64,000 nucleotides of DNA from Streptomyces sp. CC228A (lineage in GTDB: Bacteria; Actinomycetota; Actinomycetes; Streptomycetales; Streptomycetaceae): NCBI RefSeq assembly GCF_021390935.1, contig NZ_JAJPUI010000007.1:62001-126000 (forward strand). Direction: 5' to 3'. This document shows, piece by piece, positions 1 through 8,934 of this stretch. A program made the translations under genes and the position numbers. The notes under the pieces are model-generated. The model had not been told where the DNA came from and did not search any database. It saw nothing but the letters and a program-made list of their open reading frames with translations. Position 1 is the first letter of the stretch; every line of letters begins with the position of its first letter.

Positions 1-126
1 ACCCCGATCGTCCTCATGGATGGCGACGCGCCCCACGCGCTGCTCGGCTCGGTGCGGGTCCGGCGCCGCTTCGAGAACGTGCACCCCAGACTCTCCTCCC
101 TTACGTTCCGGAGGATTTGCCTTTAG
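1..126 (+). CDS. Possible C-terminal end of an upstream gene (partial)
   Basis: The window opens in a reading frame that stays open for 41 codons and ends at a TAG at 124-126. Up to about base 100 nearly every codon ends in G or C, as in real coding sequence here; the last few codons do not. The peptide (...PIVLMDGDAPHALLGSV...) matches no family I recognise. It could be the tail of a gene that starts before the window, or chance. Confidence 0.3.
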   Translation, partial: TPIVLMDGDAPHALLGSVRVRRRFENVHPRLSSLTFRRICL

Positions 127-199
127 TCTCAGCTCTGCTTACGAGCTACCCATCAGTTAACTCGCCTTTGGATGGGCGCGTCCGGGCCCGGAGGCCGAT

Positions 200-2089
200 G
201 TGAGTTCCGCGCAGTCCCTTCTCGAAAGCCGCCCCGTTTCCGTGGCGCATCTCTTCCTCTCAAGAGTCCGGGCCACGCCCGACCTGGAGGCCTACCGCTA
301 CCCCGTGGCGGCCGGTGACGGCGCTTCTTCCGGCACCGAGCAGTGGCAGTCACTGACCTGGGCGCAGACCGGCGAGCGGGTCAAGGTGATCGCGGCCGGC
401 CTTCTTGCACTCGGGGTGCAGCCCGAAGAGCGTGTGGCGATCTCCTCCTCCACCCGCGTGGAATGGATCCTGGCCGACATGGGTGTCATGTGCGCGGGCG
501 CTGCCGCCACCGCCGTCTACCCCAGCACCAACGCCGATGAGACGGCGTACATCCTCGCCGACTCCGGCAGCCGGGCGATCTTCGTCGAGAACGCCGCTCA
601 GCTGGCCAAGGTGGTCGCCCATGCCGACCGCCTGCCCGGTCTCGGCCACGCGATCCTCTTCGACCCGCAGGCCGACGCCCCACCCGTGGACGGCCTGGAA
701 GTGCTGTCCCTCGCCGAGCTCGAGAAGCTCGGCGCCGCGCACCTGGAAGAGCACCCTGACGCGATCGAGGCAGCCGTCGGTGCCATCGAGCGGGAACAAC
801 TCGCGACCCTCATCTACACCTCCGGCACGACCGGCCGCCCGAAGGGCGTTCGCCTCGTCCACGACTGCTGGTCCTACCAGGGTGTCGCGCAGGAGGTCAG
901 CGGGCTGCTGCGCCCCGACGACGTGCAGTTCCTCTGGTTGCCGCTGTCCCACGTCTTCGGCAAGGCCCTGATATCCGGCCAGATCAGGACCGGACATGTG
1001 ATGGCCGTGGACGGGCGTGTCGACCGCATCATCACCAACCTGCCTGCCGTCCGGCCCACCGTGATGGCGTCCGCACCGCGGATCTTCGAGAAGGTCTACA
1101 ACGGCATCGCGAGCAAGGCGAGGGCCGAGGGCGGCGCCAAGCACAAGATCTTCCTGTGGGCGGCGCAGGTCGCCCGCGACTACGCCAGGGCGCGGCAGAA
1201 CACCGTGGTGGCGACAGCGAGGCGCAGGGTCCCCTTGCGGCTCTCCGTGCAGCACGCCCTGGCCGACCGGCTGGTGTACCGCAAGATCCGCGCCGCCTTC
1301 GGAGGCAATCTGCGCGGCAGCGTCTCAGGCAGTGCCGCGCTCGCGCCCGACATCGGCTATTTCTTCGCCGGCGCCGGCGTGCCCGTGCTCGAAGGCTACG
1401 GTCTCACCGAGACCAGCGCCGCCTGTACCGTCAACCCCGCCGACGACCTTCGCGTCGGCACCGTCGGCAAACCGCTGCCCGGGACGGAGGTCCGCATCGC
1501 CGCCGACGGCGAGGTCCTTCTCCGGGGCCCCGGGATCATGCGCGGCTACCACAACCTCCCGGAGAAGACCGACGAGGTGCTGGAGAGCGACGGCTGGTTC
1601 CACACCGGCGACATCGGCGAGGTCGACGGCGACGGCTTCGTCCGGATCACCGACCGCAAGAAGGACCTGTTCAAGACCTCGGGCGGCAAGTACGTGGCTC
1701 CGACGGAGATCGAGGGGCGGTTCAAGGCCGTCTGCCCGTTCGTGAGCAATGTGCTGGTCATCGGCAACGGCCGCAACTACTGCACCGCCCTGATCGCCCT
1801 GGACGAGACCGTCATCATGCCGTGGGCGGCATCCCACGGCCTCGAAGGCCGCAGCTACGCGGAGGTCGTCTCGTCACCGCAGGTCCACGACTTGATCGAC
1901 GGCTTCGTCCAGCGTGTCAACGGCGAACTGCAGCGGTGGCAGACCATCAAGAAGTTCTCTGTGTTGCCGCGTGATCTCGATGTGGAGCACGGTGAGCTCA
2001 CCCCCAGCCTCAAGGTCAAGCGGCCTGTCGTGGAGCGCGAGTACGCCGAGGCCATCGAGGCCATGTACGAGGGTTCCCGCGAGGCGTGA
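200..2089 (+). CDS. Long-chain fatty acid--CoA ligase (AMP-forming, FadD15-like)
   Basis: Activates a fatty acid with ATP to an acyl-AMP and then the acyl-CoA. The 629-residue protein has the P-loop-like signature TSGTTGRPKG (about residue 210), GYGLTETSA (about 400), and the GDIGEVDGDGF / ITDRKKDLFKTSGGKY block near 470-500 that marks long-chain ligases; length is usual for the FadD15 group. The GTG start at 200 has a GGAGG six bases upstream; the nearby ATG at 198 runs straight into a stop. It stands alone, followed by about 490 bases without a gene. The chain-length preference cannot be read from sequence. Confidence 0.92.
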   Translation: MSSAQSLLESRPVSVAHLFLSRVRATPDLEAYRYPVAAGDGASSGTEQWQSLTWAQTGERVKVIAAGLLALGVQPEERVAISSSTRVEWILADMGVMCAGAAATAVYPSTNADETAYILADSGSRAIFVENAAQLAKVVAHADRLPGLGHAILFDPQADAPPVDGLEVLSLAELEKLGAAHLEEHPDAIEAAVGAIEREQLATLIYTSGTTGRPKGVRLVHDCWSYQGVAQEVSGLLRPDDVQFLWLPLSHVFGKALISGQIRTGHVMAVDGRVDRIITNLPAVRPTVMASAPRIFEKVYNGIASKARAEGGAKHKIFLWAAQVARDYARARQNTVVATARRRVPLRLSVQHALADRLVYRKIRAAFGGNLRGSVSGSAALAPDIGYFFAGAGVPVLEGYGLTETSAACTVNPADDLRVGTVGKPLPGTEVRIAADGEVLLRGPGIMRGYHNLPEKTDEVLESDGWFHTGDIGEVDGDGFVRITDRKKDLFKTSGGKYVAPTEIEGRFKAVCPFVSNVLVIGNGRNYCTALIALDETVIMPWAASHGLEGRSYAEVVSSPQVHDLIDGFVQRVNGELQRWQTIKKFSVLPRDLDVEHGELTPSLKVKRPVVEREYAEAIEAMYEGSREA

Positions 2090-2206
2090 CCGCCGGCGGT
2101 CCGGTACGGTGCATCCCCCAGCCGTACCGGACCGACGCCCACCTGGCAGCCATACCTCGGGCTCCACACGTCCAGGTACACCTCTGGCTCGTCTGGCGTC
2201 GTCCCG

Positions 2207-2277
2207 GAGCCGGCATCTCCGGAAACCGGCACTCCGGAAGCCGGCATCTCCGGAAGCCGGCATCCCCGGAAGCCGCT
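2207..2277. repeat. Short tandem repeat, about four 15-16-bp units
   Basis: Four imperfect copies of a unit like GGCATCTCCGGAAGCC lie in the 488-base gap between the acyl-CoA ligase and the small GntR-like gene. Nothing else is recognisable in that gap, and no open frame there has convincing coding character. Confidence 0.6.
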
Positions 2278-2577
2278 TCGAGGTGTGCTGCCCGACCGCA
2301 CCGCGGGCACGCTCACAGCCTGGCTGCGCGACCATCCCGGCGCCGGGATTCCTCAGCGTGAACCCCGGCTCGGAGTGCCACACGGAACCAGCACGGAGCC
2401 CGCCCGCCAGGCAACACCGCCGTAGCTACCGGTAGCCCCCCGGCCGATACGCGTATCCGCCCGAATCCACCGCCCAGGCCCGGTTCCGGCAAGCCCTGGC
2501 ACGTTCCTGGCGCTCGCGCCGCGCGGCCCACCAGGCTGGTCCCCGGACCGGGATCACCGGAGGACAGGGGCGCGGAC

Positions 2578-2925
2578 ATGACGACGGTGGGCAACGTGGT
2601 GGCGGGCGACGACGACGTCCAGGGGGTGCGCCGGTGGGTGCGGCTCTCGTGTACCGAACCGGGCACCCATCTGCCGGCGCTCGCCGAGATCGCGGGGGAC
2701 CTCCGGCTGTCGACGGCTGTGGTTCGCTCGGCGCTGGAGCAGCTCGCCGCCGAAGGGATGGTGACCCTGCACGAGGGCCACCGGCTGTACAGCGTCGGCA
2801 CGACGACGCCGGCCGAGCGCGCCTACCGGCTGATGCGGCCGACTCGGGCCTGGCCCGCTGCGCGCCCGCGTGCGGTGGACGACGGGGAGCGCGTCCCAGG
2901 CCGCCCGCAGCCGTCAAGGGCGTGA
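2578..2925 (+). CDS. Small GntR-type winged-helix DNA-binding protein
   Basis: A 115-residue protein whose centre (about residues 20-70) reads as a GntR winged helix: LPALAEIAGDLRLSTAVVRSALEQL, then AEGMVTLHEGHRLYSV as the wing. There is no ligand-binding domain behind it, only a basic tail, so it resembles the short stand-alone GntR-like regulators common in Streptomyces. A GGAGG lies upstream but somewhat far (about 15 bases) from the ATG. Its 3' end overlaps by 12 bases the end of the opposing PaaX-like gene. Its target is unknown. Confidence 0.7.
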   Translation: MTTVGNVVAGDDDVQGVRRWVRLSCTEPGTHLPALAEIAGDLRLSTAVVRSALEQLAAEGMVTLHEGHRLYSVGTTTPAERAYRLMRPTRAWPAARPRAVDDGERVPGRPQPSRA

Positions 2926-3840
2926 GGGCAGCGGGGTGGACGGAGACGCCGGGGTGCGGATGGCGCCGTCGTAGAGGCGGAACAGGTGTGGCCGGCCGTG
3001 GTCCTGGCCGGACTCGGCGGCCAGGGCTTCCCAGCACTGTGCGGCCACGGCGCGGGCTCGGGTGCCGGGCCAGGGCTGGGGGAGCAGTTCAGGGGGCAGC
3101 AGGGGGTCAGGGTCCATGGCGGTGGTGAAGGCTGCCGCCAGCTCGATGGCGTATGTCAGGCGCTCGGTGCTCGTGGGCTGGTCCGCGCCGGACAGCCGGG
3201 CCAGACGGGAAGTGGCGAGGGCGGCGAGCGCCTCGTGGCGGTCGGCGATCTTCTGGAGCGGCCAGAGCAGGGCGGCGAGGCGGACGGGGTCGGTCTCGTC
3301 CCCGACCCGCAGGTCGCGACTGGTGAGACGGGTGAGGGAAGGCAGGACGTCCAGTTGGCGGGCGTGGGCTTCGACGATGTCGCCGATGGCGTTGGCGCTG
3401 ACGTAGAGCCCGCCCTGGACGGGGGCCGCGCCGAGGTGGAGAAGGGTGTCGCGCAGGGTGTCGCGGGCCTGCCGGGCGGTCTCGGGGATGGCGAAGGCGA
3501 ACAGGTGCCAGACCTCGTCCCAGGGGGCGAGCCCCTGGTCCTGCCGGTAGGCGTGGCGGACGTACTGCACGTCCGGTGCGATGGCGCCGGTGGCGTCGGC
3601 GGTGGCGCGCAGTACGGCCTTGCGGCCGCGCCCCTCCTGGGTGAACCGGCCCTCGGCGACGAGCCGTTTGAGGCAGAGCCGGACCTGTTGGTCGGTCATG
3701 CCGAGTGCTTCGGCGATGGCGTACAGCTCGCCGGCGTCGACGGTGCCGTCCTCGCGGACGAGGGCGAACACCAGCGTGCGGGTGCCGATCCCGGGTGTGG
3801 CGGGCTTTGTCGCACGGCCCACCGCGGGTCTGCTGGTCAT
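2914..3840 (-). CDS. PaaX-family transcriptional regulator
   Basis: A 308-residue protein with an N-terminal winged helix (about residues 25-85, ALGMTDQQVRLCLKRLVAEGRF), the middle PaaX domain (WDEVWHLFAFAIPETARQARDTLRDTLLHLGAAPVQGGLYVS) and the C-terminal PaaX domain; the length is normal for the family. Family members usually repress CoA-thioester catabolic genes, with an acyl-CoA as effector. The ATG overlaps the stop of the GNAT gene (ATGA), so the pair is translationally coupled and transcribed away from the alpha/beta hydrolase gene. The direct repeats at 4529-4556 in the divergent promoter are a likely binding site. Confidence 0.85.
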   Translation of the reverse strand: MTSRPAVGRATKPATPGIGTRTLVFALVREDGTVDAGELYAIAEALGMTDQQVRLCLKRLVAEGRFTQEGRGRKAVLRATADATGAIAPDVQYVRHAYRQDQGLAPWDEVWHLFAFAIPETARQARDTLRDTLLHLGAAPVQGGLYVSANAIGDIVEAHARQLDVLPSLTRLTSRDLRVGDETDPVRLAALLWPLQKIADRHEALAALATSRLARLSGADQPTSTERLTYAIELAAAFTTAMDPDPLLPPELLPQPWPGTRARAVAAQCWEALAAESGQDHGRPHLFRLYDGAIRTPASPSTPLPSRP

Positions 3841-4478
3841 CGCTGCTGCTCCAAGGTGTCGCCGGGCGCGCCGCTGCCCGGGTGGGCCGGCACGGCGCGA
3901 TGCATCGTAGTCACCGCACCGAATCCCATCAGTTTCCTGAGGTACGGAGTCTGTTCGGTGTGTACGGCGGTGAAGCGGTGCCGCTCGTACAGGGCGCGGG
4001 CGCGCGGGTTGACGTCGATGACGTCCAGGCGGACCCGGGAGCAGTCGTGCTCGGCGGCGACGGCCGCGATCTCCGTCAGCAGCAGGCTTCCGATGCCCGT
4101 ACCGCGGTGGGCGGGGTCGACGGCGATGCCGTCCATGACGAGTTCCCTGGGGGCGGGGGTGCGTTCGAGTAGCGCCAGCACGGCGAGCCGGGGCAGGCCG
4201 CGGAACAGCCCGAAGGTGGAGAACACGTCGCGCGCCCCGCCGCCGGTCAGGCCGCGCCCGCCCAGCTGGTAGCCGGCCACGCCCACGACGTGGCCGGCGG
4301 GTGAGAGCGCGACGGCGGCGCGGTCGTGGTGGAGGTGGCGGGCGATGAAGGCGCGACCACGCTCGGCCGGGCCCAGAGCGGCTCCGAGCTTGCGGCCGAA
4401 TGCCTCCCAGTAGAGCGCGGCCACCCGTTCCTCGGCGCCCGAGGGTACGCCGCGCCTGATGGTCACTGCTGCGTCCAT
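3837..4478 (-). CDS. GNAT-family N-acetyltransferase
   Basis: A 213-residue protein with the acetyl-CoA binding signature of GNAT enzymes: the beta-4 stretch ELVMDGIAVDPAHRGTGIGSLLL (R/Q-x-x-G-x-G/A pattern, here RGTGIG) and the closing NPRARALYERHRF near residues 165-180. It transfers an acetyl group to an amine; the substrate is unknown. The ATG at 4478 is preceded by a strong GAGGAGGAAG; longer upstream readings lack this. It is the first gene of a two-gene operon with the PaaX-like regulator (4-base overlap). Confidence 0.85.
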   Translation of the reverse strand: MDAAVTIRRGVPSGAEERVAALYWEAFGRKLGAALGPAERGRAFIARHLHHDRAAVALSPAGHVVGVAGYQLGGRGLTGGGARDVFSTFGLFRGLPRLAVLALLERTPAPRELVMDGIAVDPAHRGTGIGSLLLTEIAAVAAEHDCSRVRLDVIDVNPRARALYERHRFTAVHTEQTPYLRKLMGFGAVTTMHRAVPAHPGSGAPGDTLEQQR

Positions 4479-4528
4479 GACTTCCTCCTCGCGTTGTGCG
4501 TATGAACATAGTACGGTCGAAAGAAAAA

Positions 4529-4556
4529 CGATAGTTTCTGATTCGATAGTTTCTGA
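4529..4556. promoter_or_regulatory. Direct-repeat operator candidate in a divergent promoter
   Basis: The 13-mer CGATAGTTTCTGA occurs twice, at 4529-4541 and 4544-4556, a period of 15 bases. It lies in the 87-base gap between the GNAT/PaaX operon and the alpha/beta hydrolase gene. The second copy runs up to the ribosome binding site region of the hydrolase. Binding by the neighbouring PaaX-like protein is inference. Confidence 0.55.
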
Positions 4557-4565
4557 GGGGGATGG

Positions 4566-5639
4566 ATGTTGGCGAGACCGCGACACGAGATCTCGACGCG
4601 CCGGCGCCGGGCGGCGCGGGCCGCGCTCGCGACCTTGACGGCGCTGGTGGTCGTGGCGGCCGGCCTGGGCGGGCTGGTGGTCTGGCAGAACACGTACGAC
4701 CTGCGGGAAGAGGCCGTCACCGTGCGGCACGGGGGGCGGACCCTGCACGGCGTACTGGCGCTGCCCGAACAGGGGAAGGGACCCTTCCCCCTGGTGGTCA
4801 TCGTCCACGGAGACGGCCCGGTGGACGCCACGCACGACACCTTCTACCGGCCGATGTGGGAGGCCTTCGCCCGTGCCGGGTACGCCTCGCTGTCCTGGAA
4901 CAAGCCGGGCGTGGACGGCGCGCCGGGCGACTGGCTCGACCAGACCATGGACGACCGCGCGCAGGAGGCCGCCGACGCGATCGCCTGGGCGCGGCAGCGG
5001 CCGGACGTCGACGGCAGCCGGGTCGGCCTGTGGGGTGCCAGTCAGGCCGGCTGGGTGCTGCCCAAGATCGCCGCCAAGGACGGGCGGATCCGGTTCGCCA
5101 TCGCCGTCTCACCCGCCGTCAACTGGCACCGGCAGGGCCGCTACAACCTCCTGGCCGAACTGCGCCGCGACGGCGCCTCGGATGCCGAGATCGCCGCCGC
5201 CCTGCGCCGCCGCGAGACCGGGCTCGAACTGCTCGCGCGAGGCGCCACGTACGAGGAGTACGTCCAGGCCGTCGGGGACCCGCAGGGTATGACGGCCGCC
5301 CGATGGCGGTTCGTCTCCAAGAACCACTCCGCCGACGCCGGCGCCGACCTGCCGGCCCTGCGCGGGATTCCCGTCCTGCTGGTGCTCGCCGGGCACGACG
5401 TGAACGTGGACACCGCCGACACCGAGGCCGCCTACCGCAGGCTGCTCCCCTCACCGCCACTGCGCGTCGCCCACTACCCCGACGCCGCCCATGGCCTGGT
5501 CACGTACGACGTGGAGACATCGTCCCTGCGTCTGACACTGACCGCGCTGTTCGCGCCGCGGGCCCTCTTCGCTGAGGGCTTCCTGGCCGACCAGCGGCAC
5601 TTCCTGTCCTCTCTCGACACTGAAGGAGCAAGGCGATAA
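4566..5639 (+). CDS. Membrane-anchored alpha/beta hydrolase
   Basis: A 357-residue protein with a basic N-terminus, one hydrophobic anchor (about residues 20-40, ALATLTALVVVAAGLGGLVV), then an alpha/beta hydrolase fold. The oxyanion stretch VIVHGDGPVD, the nucleophile elbow GASQAG (Ser near residue 160) and a C-terminal PDAAHG for the catalytic His are visible. The catalytic domain probably sits on the outer membrane face. It is transcribed divergently from GNAT/PaaX and stops at the start of a dead DUF418 gene. The substrate is not predictable beyond an ester- or amide-like bond. Confidence 0.85.
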   Translation: MLARPRHEISTRRRRAARAALATLTALVVVAAGLGGLVVWQNTYDLREEAVTVRHGGRTLHGVLALPEQGKGPFPLVVIVHGDGPVDATHDTFYRPMWEAFARAGYASLSWNKPGVDGAPGDWLDQTMDDRAQEAADAIAWARQRPDVDGSRVGLWGASQAGWVLPKIAAKDGRIRFAIAVSPAVNWHRQGRYNLLAELRRDGASDAEIAAALRRRETGLELLARGATYEEYVQAVGDPQGMTAARWRFVSKNHSADAGADLPALRGIPVLLVLAGHDVNVDTADTEAAYRRLLPSPPLRVAHYPDAAHGLVTYDVETSSLRLTLTALFAPRALFAEGFLADQRHFLSSLDTEGARR

Positions 5640-6003
5640 CCCTCCGTCCCACCGCAGACCCCACGCCAGGAACCGGGGCAGGCGCGGAACCCGCGGCCCG
5701 GCGGGCCACCGGGCCGACCACCGCGCCCCGCTTACACCACGTCGACGCCCTGCGCGGCTTCGCGCTCCCGGGCACCCTCCTGGTCAACATCACCTTCATG
5801 GCCTCGGCGTACCGGGGCACCGGTGTCGACGAACCCGGCTGCGGCTCCGCCCTGGACACCGACGTCCGGTTCCTCACCGAAGGCCTCTTCGAGGCCGAGT
5901 TCTACCTGCTCTTCTCCTTCCTCTTCGGCTACAGCTTCACCCTCCGACAGGCCTGAGCCGACTGCGACGGCGCGGCCTTCCCGCCCCGCTTCCTGCGCCG
6001 TGG
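5636..6003 (+). pseudogene. DUF418 membrane protein remnant
   Basis: The frame reads RLHHVDALRGFALPGTLLVNI and then LFSFLFGYSFTLRQ, the N-terminal part of DUF418 proteins. It is broken in three ways. The expected start is ATA (5636-5638). An in-frame TGA at 5954-5956 precedes a further recognisable FPPRFLRR stretch. The remaining two thirds of a normal (about 400-residue) gene are absent. A ribosome binding site (AAGGAG) is still in place, so this was once an operon partner of the hydrolase. Confidence 0.75.
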
Positions 6004-6079
6004 AGACGCGGAAGGCCCCGCACGGAACCGGGAGGCCGGGTGTTTCACGTGCGGGGCAATGCTCACGGGGTGGGGGCTG

Positions 6080-7351
6080 TCAGACTCTGGTCAGGGTGTA
6101 CGTACCCGTACCGTCCTGCCTGCCGCTGGAGTACTGGCGGATCAACTCGCCGTTCGCGTAGCGGTCGTGGCCCATCATGGAGCCGGTGTACTTGTTCTGC
6201 AGACCGATCTTCGTGCTGCCGGGTACGTCGCGGTAGATGTAGAACCGCTGGAGGTCGTCCTCCCCGCAGGTGGCCGTCGTCAGGTGTGCCTGCTCCTTGT
6301 TGGCGATGTCCGCCGGGACGGTCGCGCATCCGCCGTTGCCCCAGTTCCACAGGGTCGCCTCAAGGACTCCGTTGTTCTCCGTGACATTGCACAGGCGCCA
6401 GTTGTCCAGGTGGGCGCTGAAGAACGTGGATTCGCGCAGACGGATGCCATCGTTGGCCAGGAGCGGTGCACTCCAGTTCAGGGGCTTGCCGGGGACGTCG
6501 ATCTTGTAGGCGGCGGATTGGCAGTTCAGAGCGGCCCGCGTGGCGGGTTGGGCGGCCTGGGGGGCCTTCGTGTCCTGGGCGGCCTGGGCGGCGTTGTCGG
6601 CGTCGTGCTTGGCCTGGTCGGCCTTGGCCGAGGGGACGGGACCTGCCGGGTGCTTCGCGGTGGCGGCAGGGGAGCCGCAGTCCAACAGGCGCTGAGCCTT
6701 GGCCATGATGCTGTCGGCGGGGACCTTGTCCTCGCAGCGCACCGCGCCTTCTTCGAGGGCGGTGTAAGTGGTGTAGCTGCCGCTGTCGGGGCCCTCGGTC
6801 CACTTCAGTGCCCAGCTGCCGTCGTCCTGTTGGATGCGGTTGCAGTTGAGGCTGCCGTAGGCGCCGGTGACCTTCTTGGTGCCCTTGTAGAGGCCGTAGT
6901 AGCCGGGCTCGAAGAAGTTCCAGGAGATGGAGTTCGACTCACTGCTGGTGGAGGAGTAGTTGACCTGCACGTTCAGGCCCAGGCTCGCGCCGACGCTGCC
7001 GAGGGCCTCGACGGCGAAGCTTCCCTGAACGGTGCCGTTGAGGCCGACAGACACCGCGATGGTGGTCTGGGTGCTGGTGGTGACGGTATGGCTGCCGGTG
7101 GAGCCCTGGGTGACGTACCAACCCTTGAAGTGGGTGATCGTCGGGGTGACTTCGGTCGTCTTGATGACCGGGTGGCGTGTGCCGAGATCGGCTGCGGTAC
7201 AGGTCTGGCCGGGCTGGACCGCCTGCCCGGCGGCGGCCGGGGCGGCGGCGGGGGCTGCGGCGGCGGCCGGGGCGGCCAGGCCCACGGCGGCCGCCGCGGT
7301 GGCTGTGAGCACTCCGAGCCCTCTGCCCAGACGGGTTTTTGTGCGGCGCAT
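6080..7351 (-). CDS. Secreted protein of unknown function with a Ser/Thr-rich beta-strand region
   Basis: A 423-residue protein with a Sec signal peptide (RRTKTRLGRGLGVLTATAAA, then an Ala/Pro-rich cleavage area). The mature N-terminal domain (about residues 45-200) contains long alternating Ser/Thr/Val stretches such as SHTVTTSTQTTIAVSV and VQVNYSSTSSESNSISW, as in amphipathic beta-hairpins. A low-complexity Ala/Lys/Asp/Gln linker near residues 240-270 leads to a second domain rich in Trp, Asn and Cys. I recognise no family. The ATG follows AGGGGAAAGC. It is divergent from the NucA/NucB-like secreted protein, 192 bases away. Confidence 0.8.
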   Translation of the reverse strand: MRRTKTRLGRGLGVLTATAAAAVGLAAPAAAAAPAAAPAAAGQAVQPGQTCTAADLGTRHPVIKTTEVTPTITHFKGWYVTQGSTGSHTVTTSTQTTIAVSVGLNGTVQGSFAVEALGSVGASLGLNVQVNYSSTSSESNSISWNFFEPGYYGLYKGTKKVTGAYGSLNCNRIQQDDGSWALKWTEGPDSGSYTTYTALEEGAVRCEDKVPADSIMAKAQRLLDCGSPAATAKHPAGPVPSAKADQAKHDADNAAQAAQDTKAPQAAQPATRAALNCQSAAYKIDVPGKPLNWSAPLLANDGIRLRESTFFSAHLDNWRLCNVTENNGVLEATLWNWGNGGCATVPADIANKEQAHLTTATCGEDDLQRFYIYRDVPGSTKIGLQNKYTGSMMGHDRYANGELIRQYSSGRQDGTGTYTLTRV

Positions 7352-7543
7352 TGCTTTCCCCTGTGTGTGATCTGTGAGGTGAGTGTGAGCGAAACTAGTG
7401 CCGCCGGGGGCGGCAGGTCTGTACCACAACTAGCCAAATGCGATCACAGACTGTCGCGTTTATCGGCTGGTATGAACGGGAGTTGACAGGTTCCATGCCT
7501 TCGGTGTGCCCGCAACGGGGCCACCGGAGGAAGGGACCACCTT

Positions 7544-8845
7544 TTGGAACACGTCAGACGCGGCCTGGCAGCGATAGCCTCGCTCGCCCTCACCGCAGCC
7601 CTGTGCACCATGGGCGCACAACCGGCCGCCGCCCAACCCCTCACGAGCCGTACAGTCCCCCAGGGCCACGGCGACTGTACGGAAACCGGGCCCGACCTGC
7701 GGCGCGAGGGCATGGCCTGGACCTGCATCAAGACGGGACCGGCCACCGCCTCCGCCCTCGCCGCCGTGCCCGCCGCAGCCCCCCGGGTCGCCCGTGCCAA
7801 CCCGGGGGCGGACCTCTGCCTCAAAAAAGACCCCGACCCGAATAAGCCCATCGAGCCCATCCCCTCGAACCGCAAGGCGTACTGCATGCGGTACCTGGCC
7901 GAGTACGTGACCCTTGGCGAGGACAACAAGGTGAACGGCAAGGCCCATGTCCTGGTCTTCGCCGCAGCGGCCATGAACTCCCTGCCCAATGCACAGTGGA
8001 AGGAGGAAATAAGAATCTACGTCACCGACATGACGCCCAATATCGCCGCTGTGACGATGGCTCTGAGCGCCACGTGCAGCGGCCAGTGCACGGCGGGGGC
8101 ACCGGCCTGGGGCGGGGCGCCCGTGCTCCTGAAGAACGGCCAGGGCAGGGAGGACGGAACCCTCTCCTACAGCTCGTCGGTCGGCAAGGGCTTCGACACG
8201 ATCGTCCAGCCCTCCTACCACGTGAACGGGACCATCATCACCGTCAAGGGCGGCGGGAGGCCGGTGAACAGGTTCCTGGACTGGCCCGGCCCCAAGGTGC
8301 GCTGTGACGACAAGGTCTCACCGAAGGCCGGATCGCCGCCCGGATGCATTGTCGACGGGCACACGGCCAACGTGACACTCCACCGGTCGCTCTACAAGGG
8401 GGCGGCCGTCGCCTACGAGTGGGCGCAGAAGAACCTCACGGGCAAGTTCGGCACCCCCGGGAACCTGCTGAACCGGTGGTATGTTGACCCGTTTGACCCG
8501 GAGGCCGAGAACAGGCGGGCCCTGACCTGTGACCGCGGGAAGTACCCGTTCCCCCGGGGCGCCACGGGCATCCCCAACGACTCGTGTGACGAGTACCCGT
8601 TCGCCAAGTCGATGCAGGGCGGCAACGAGGGTGAACGGTGTATCGACATCACCCCGCGCGAGGTCGGCGGGGTGTGGGACGTGGCGAACGTGACCGTCGA
8701 CAGGGCCGGCCCGCGCAACGCGCCCTGTATCCGGGCCCATGTCGACGCAAAGGACAACTCCGCTGCGGGGAGCGAGTTCGGGAGGGCGGTGATGTCCGAC
8801 CGCATCATGCAGGGCGAGGCGTTCGAGGTCATCATCGACGGGTAG
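7544..8845 (+). CDS. Secreted NucA/NucB-type DNase domain protein
   Basis: A 433-residue secreted protein. The TTG start at 7544 is placed by a GGAGGAAGG just upstream and gives a clean signal peptide (RRGLAAIASLALTAALCTMGAQPAAA). The C-terminal third carries the NucA/NucB signature: SCDEYPFAKSMQGG (about residue 350), then ECG-like spacing and VMSDRIMQGEAFEVII at the end. NucB of Bacillus is a secreted non-specific endonuclease. The first 300 residues are unassigned, with many Cys that may form disulphides. A perfect hairpin lies just after the stop. Confidence 0.8.
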   Translation: MEHVRRGLAAIASLALTAALCTMGAQPAAAQPLTSRTVPQGHGDCTETGPDLRREGMAWTCIKTGPATASALAAVPAAAPRVARANPGADLCLKKDPDPNKPIEPIPSNRKAYCMRYLAEYVTLGEDNKVNGKAHVLVFAAAAMNSLPNAQWKEEIRIYVTDMTPNIAAVTMALSATCSGQCTAGAPAWGGAPVLLKNGQGREDGTLSYSSSVGKGFDTIVQPSYHVNGTIITVKGGGRPVNRFLDWPGPKVRCDDKVSPKAGSPPGCIVDGHTANVTLHRSLYKGAAVAYEWAQKNLTGKFGTPGNLLNRWYVDPFDPEAENRRALTCDRGKYPFPRGATGIPNDSCDEYPFAKSMQGGNEGERCIDITPREVGGVWDVANVTVDRAGPRNAPCIRAHVDAKDNSAAGSEFGRAVMSDRIMQGEAFEVIIDG

Positions 8846-8850
8846 GCGGC

Positions 8851-8886
8851 GGGTCTGCCTCCCCGGGCACCCGGGGAGGCAGACCC
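8851..8886 (+). terminator. Perfect 17-bp hairpin after the nuclease gene
   Basis: GGGTCTGCCTCCCCGGG at 8851-8867 is repeated as its exact reverse complement at 8870-8886. It begins five bases after the stop codon. There is no T-run, which is usual for actinobacterial terminators. Confidence 0.7.
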
Positions 8887-8934
8887 GGGCCGGCTGGGTT
8901 CCGTCTGACGGGTCATGCACGGAGCCACAGGCGT

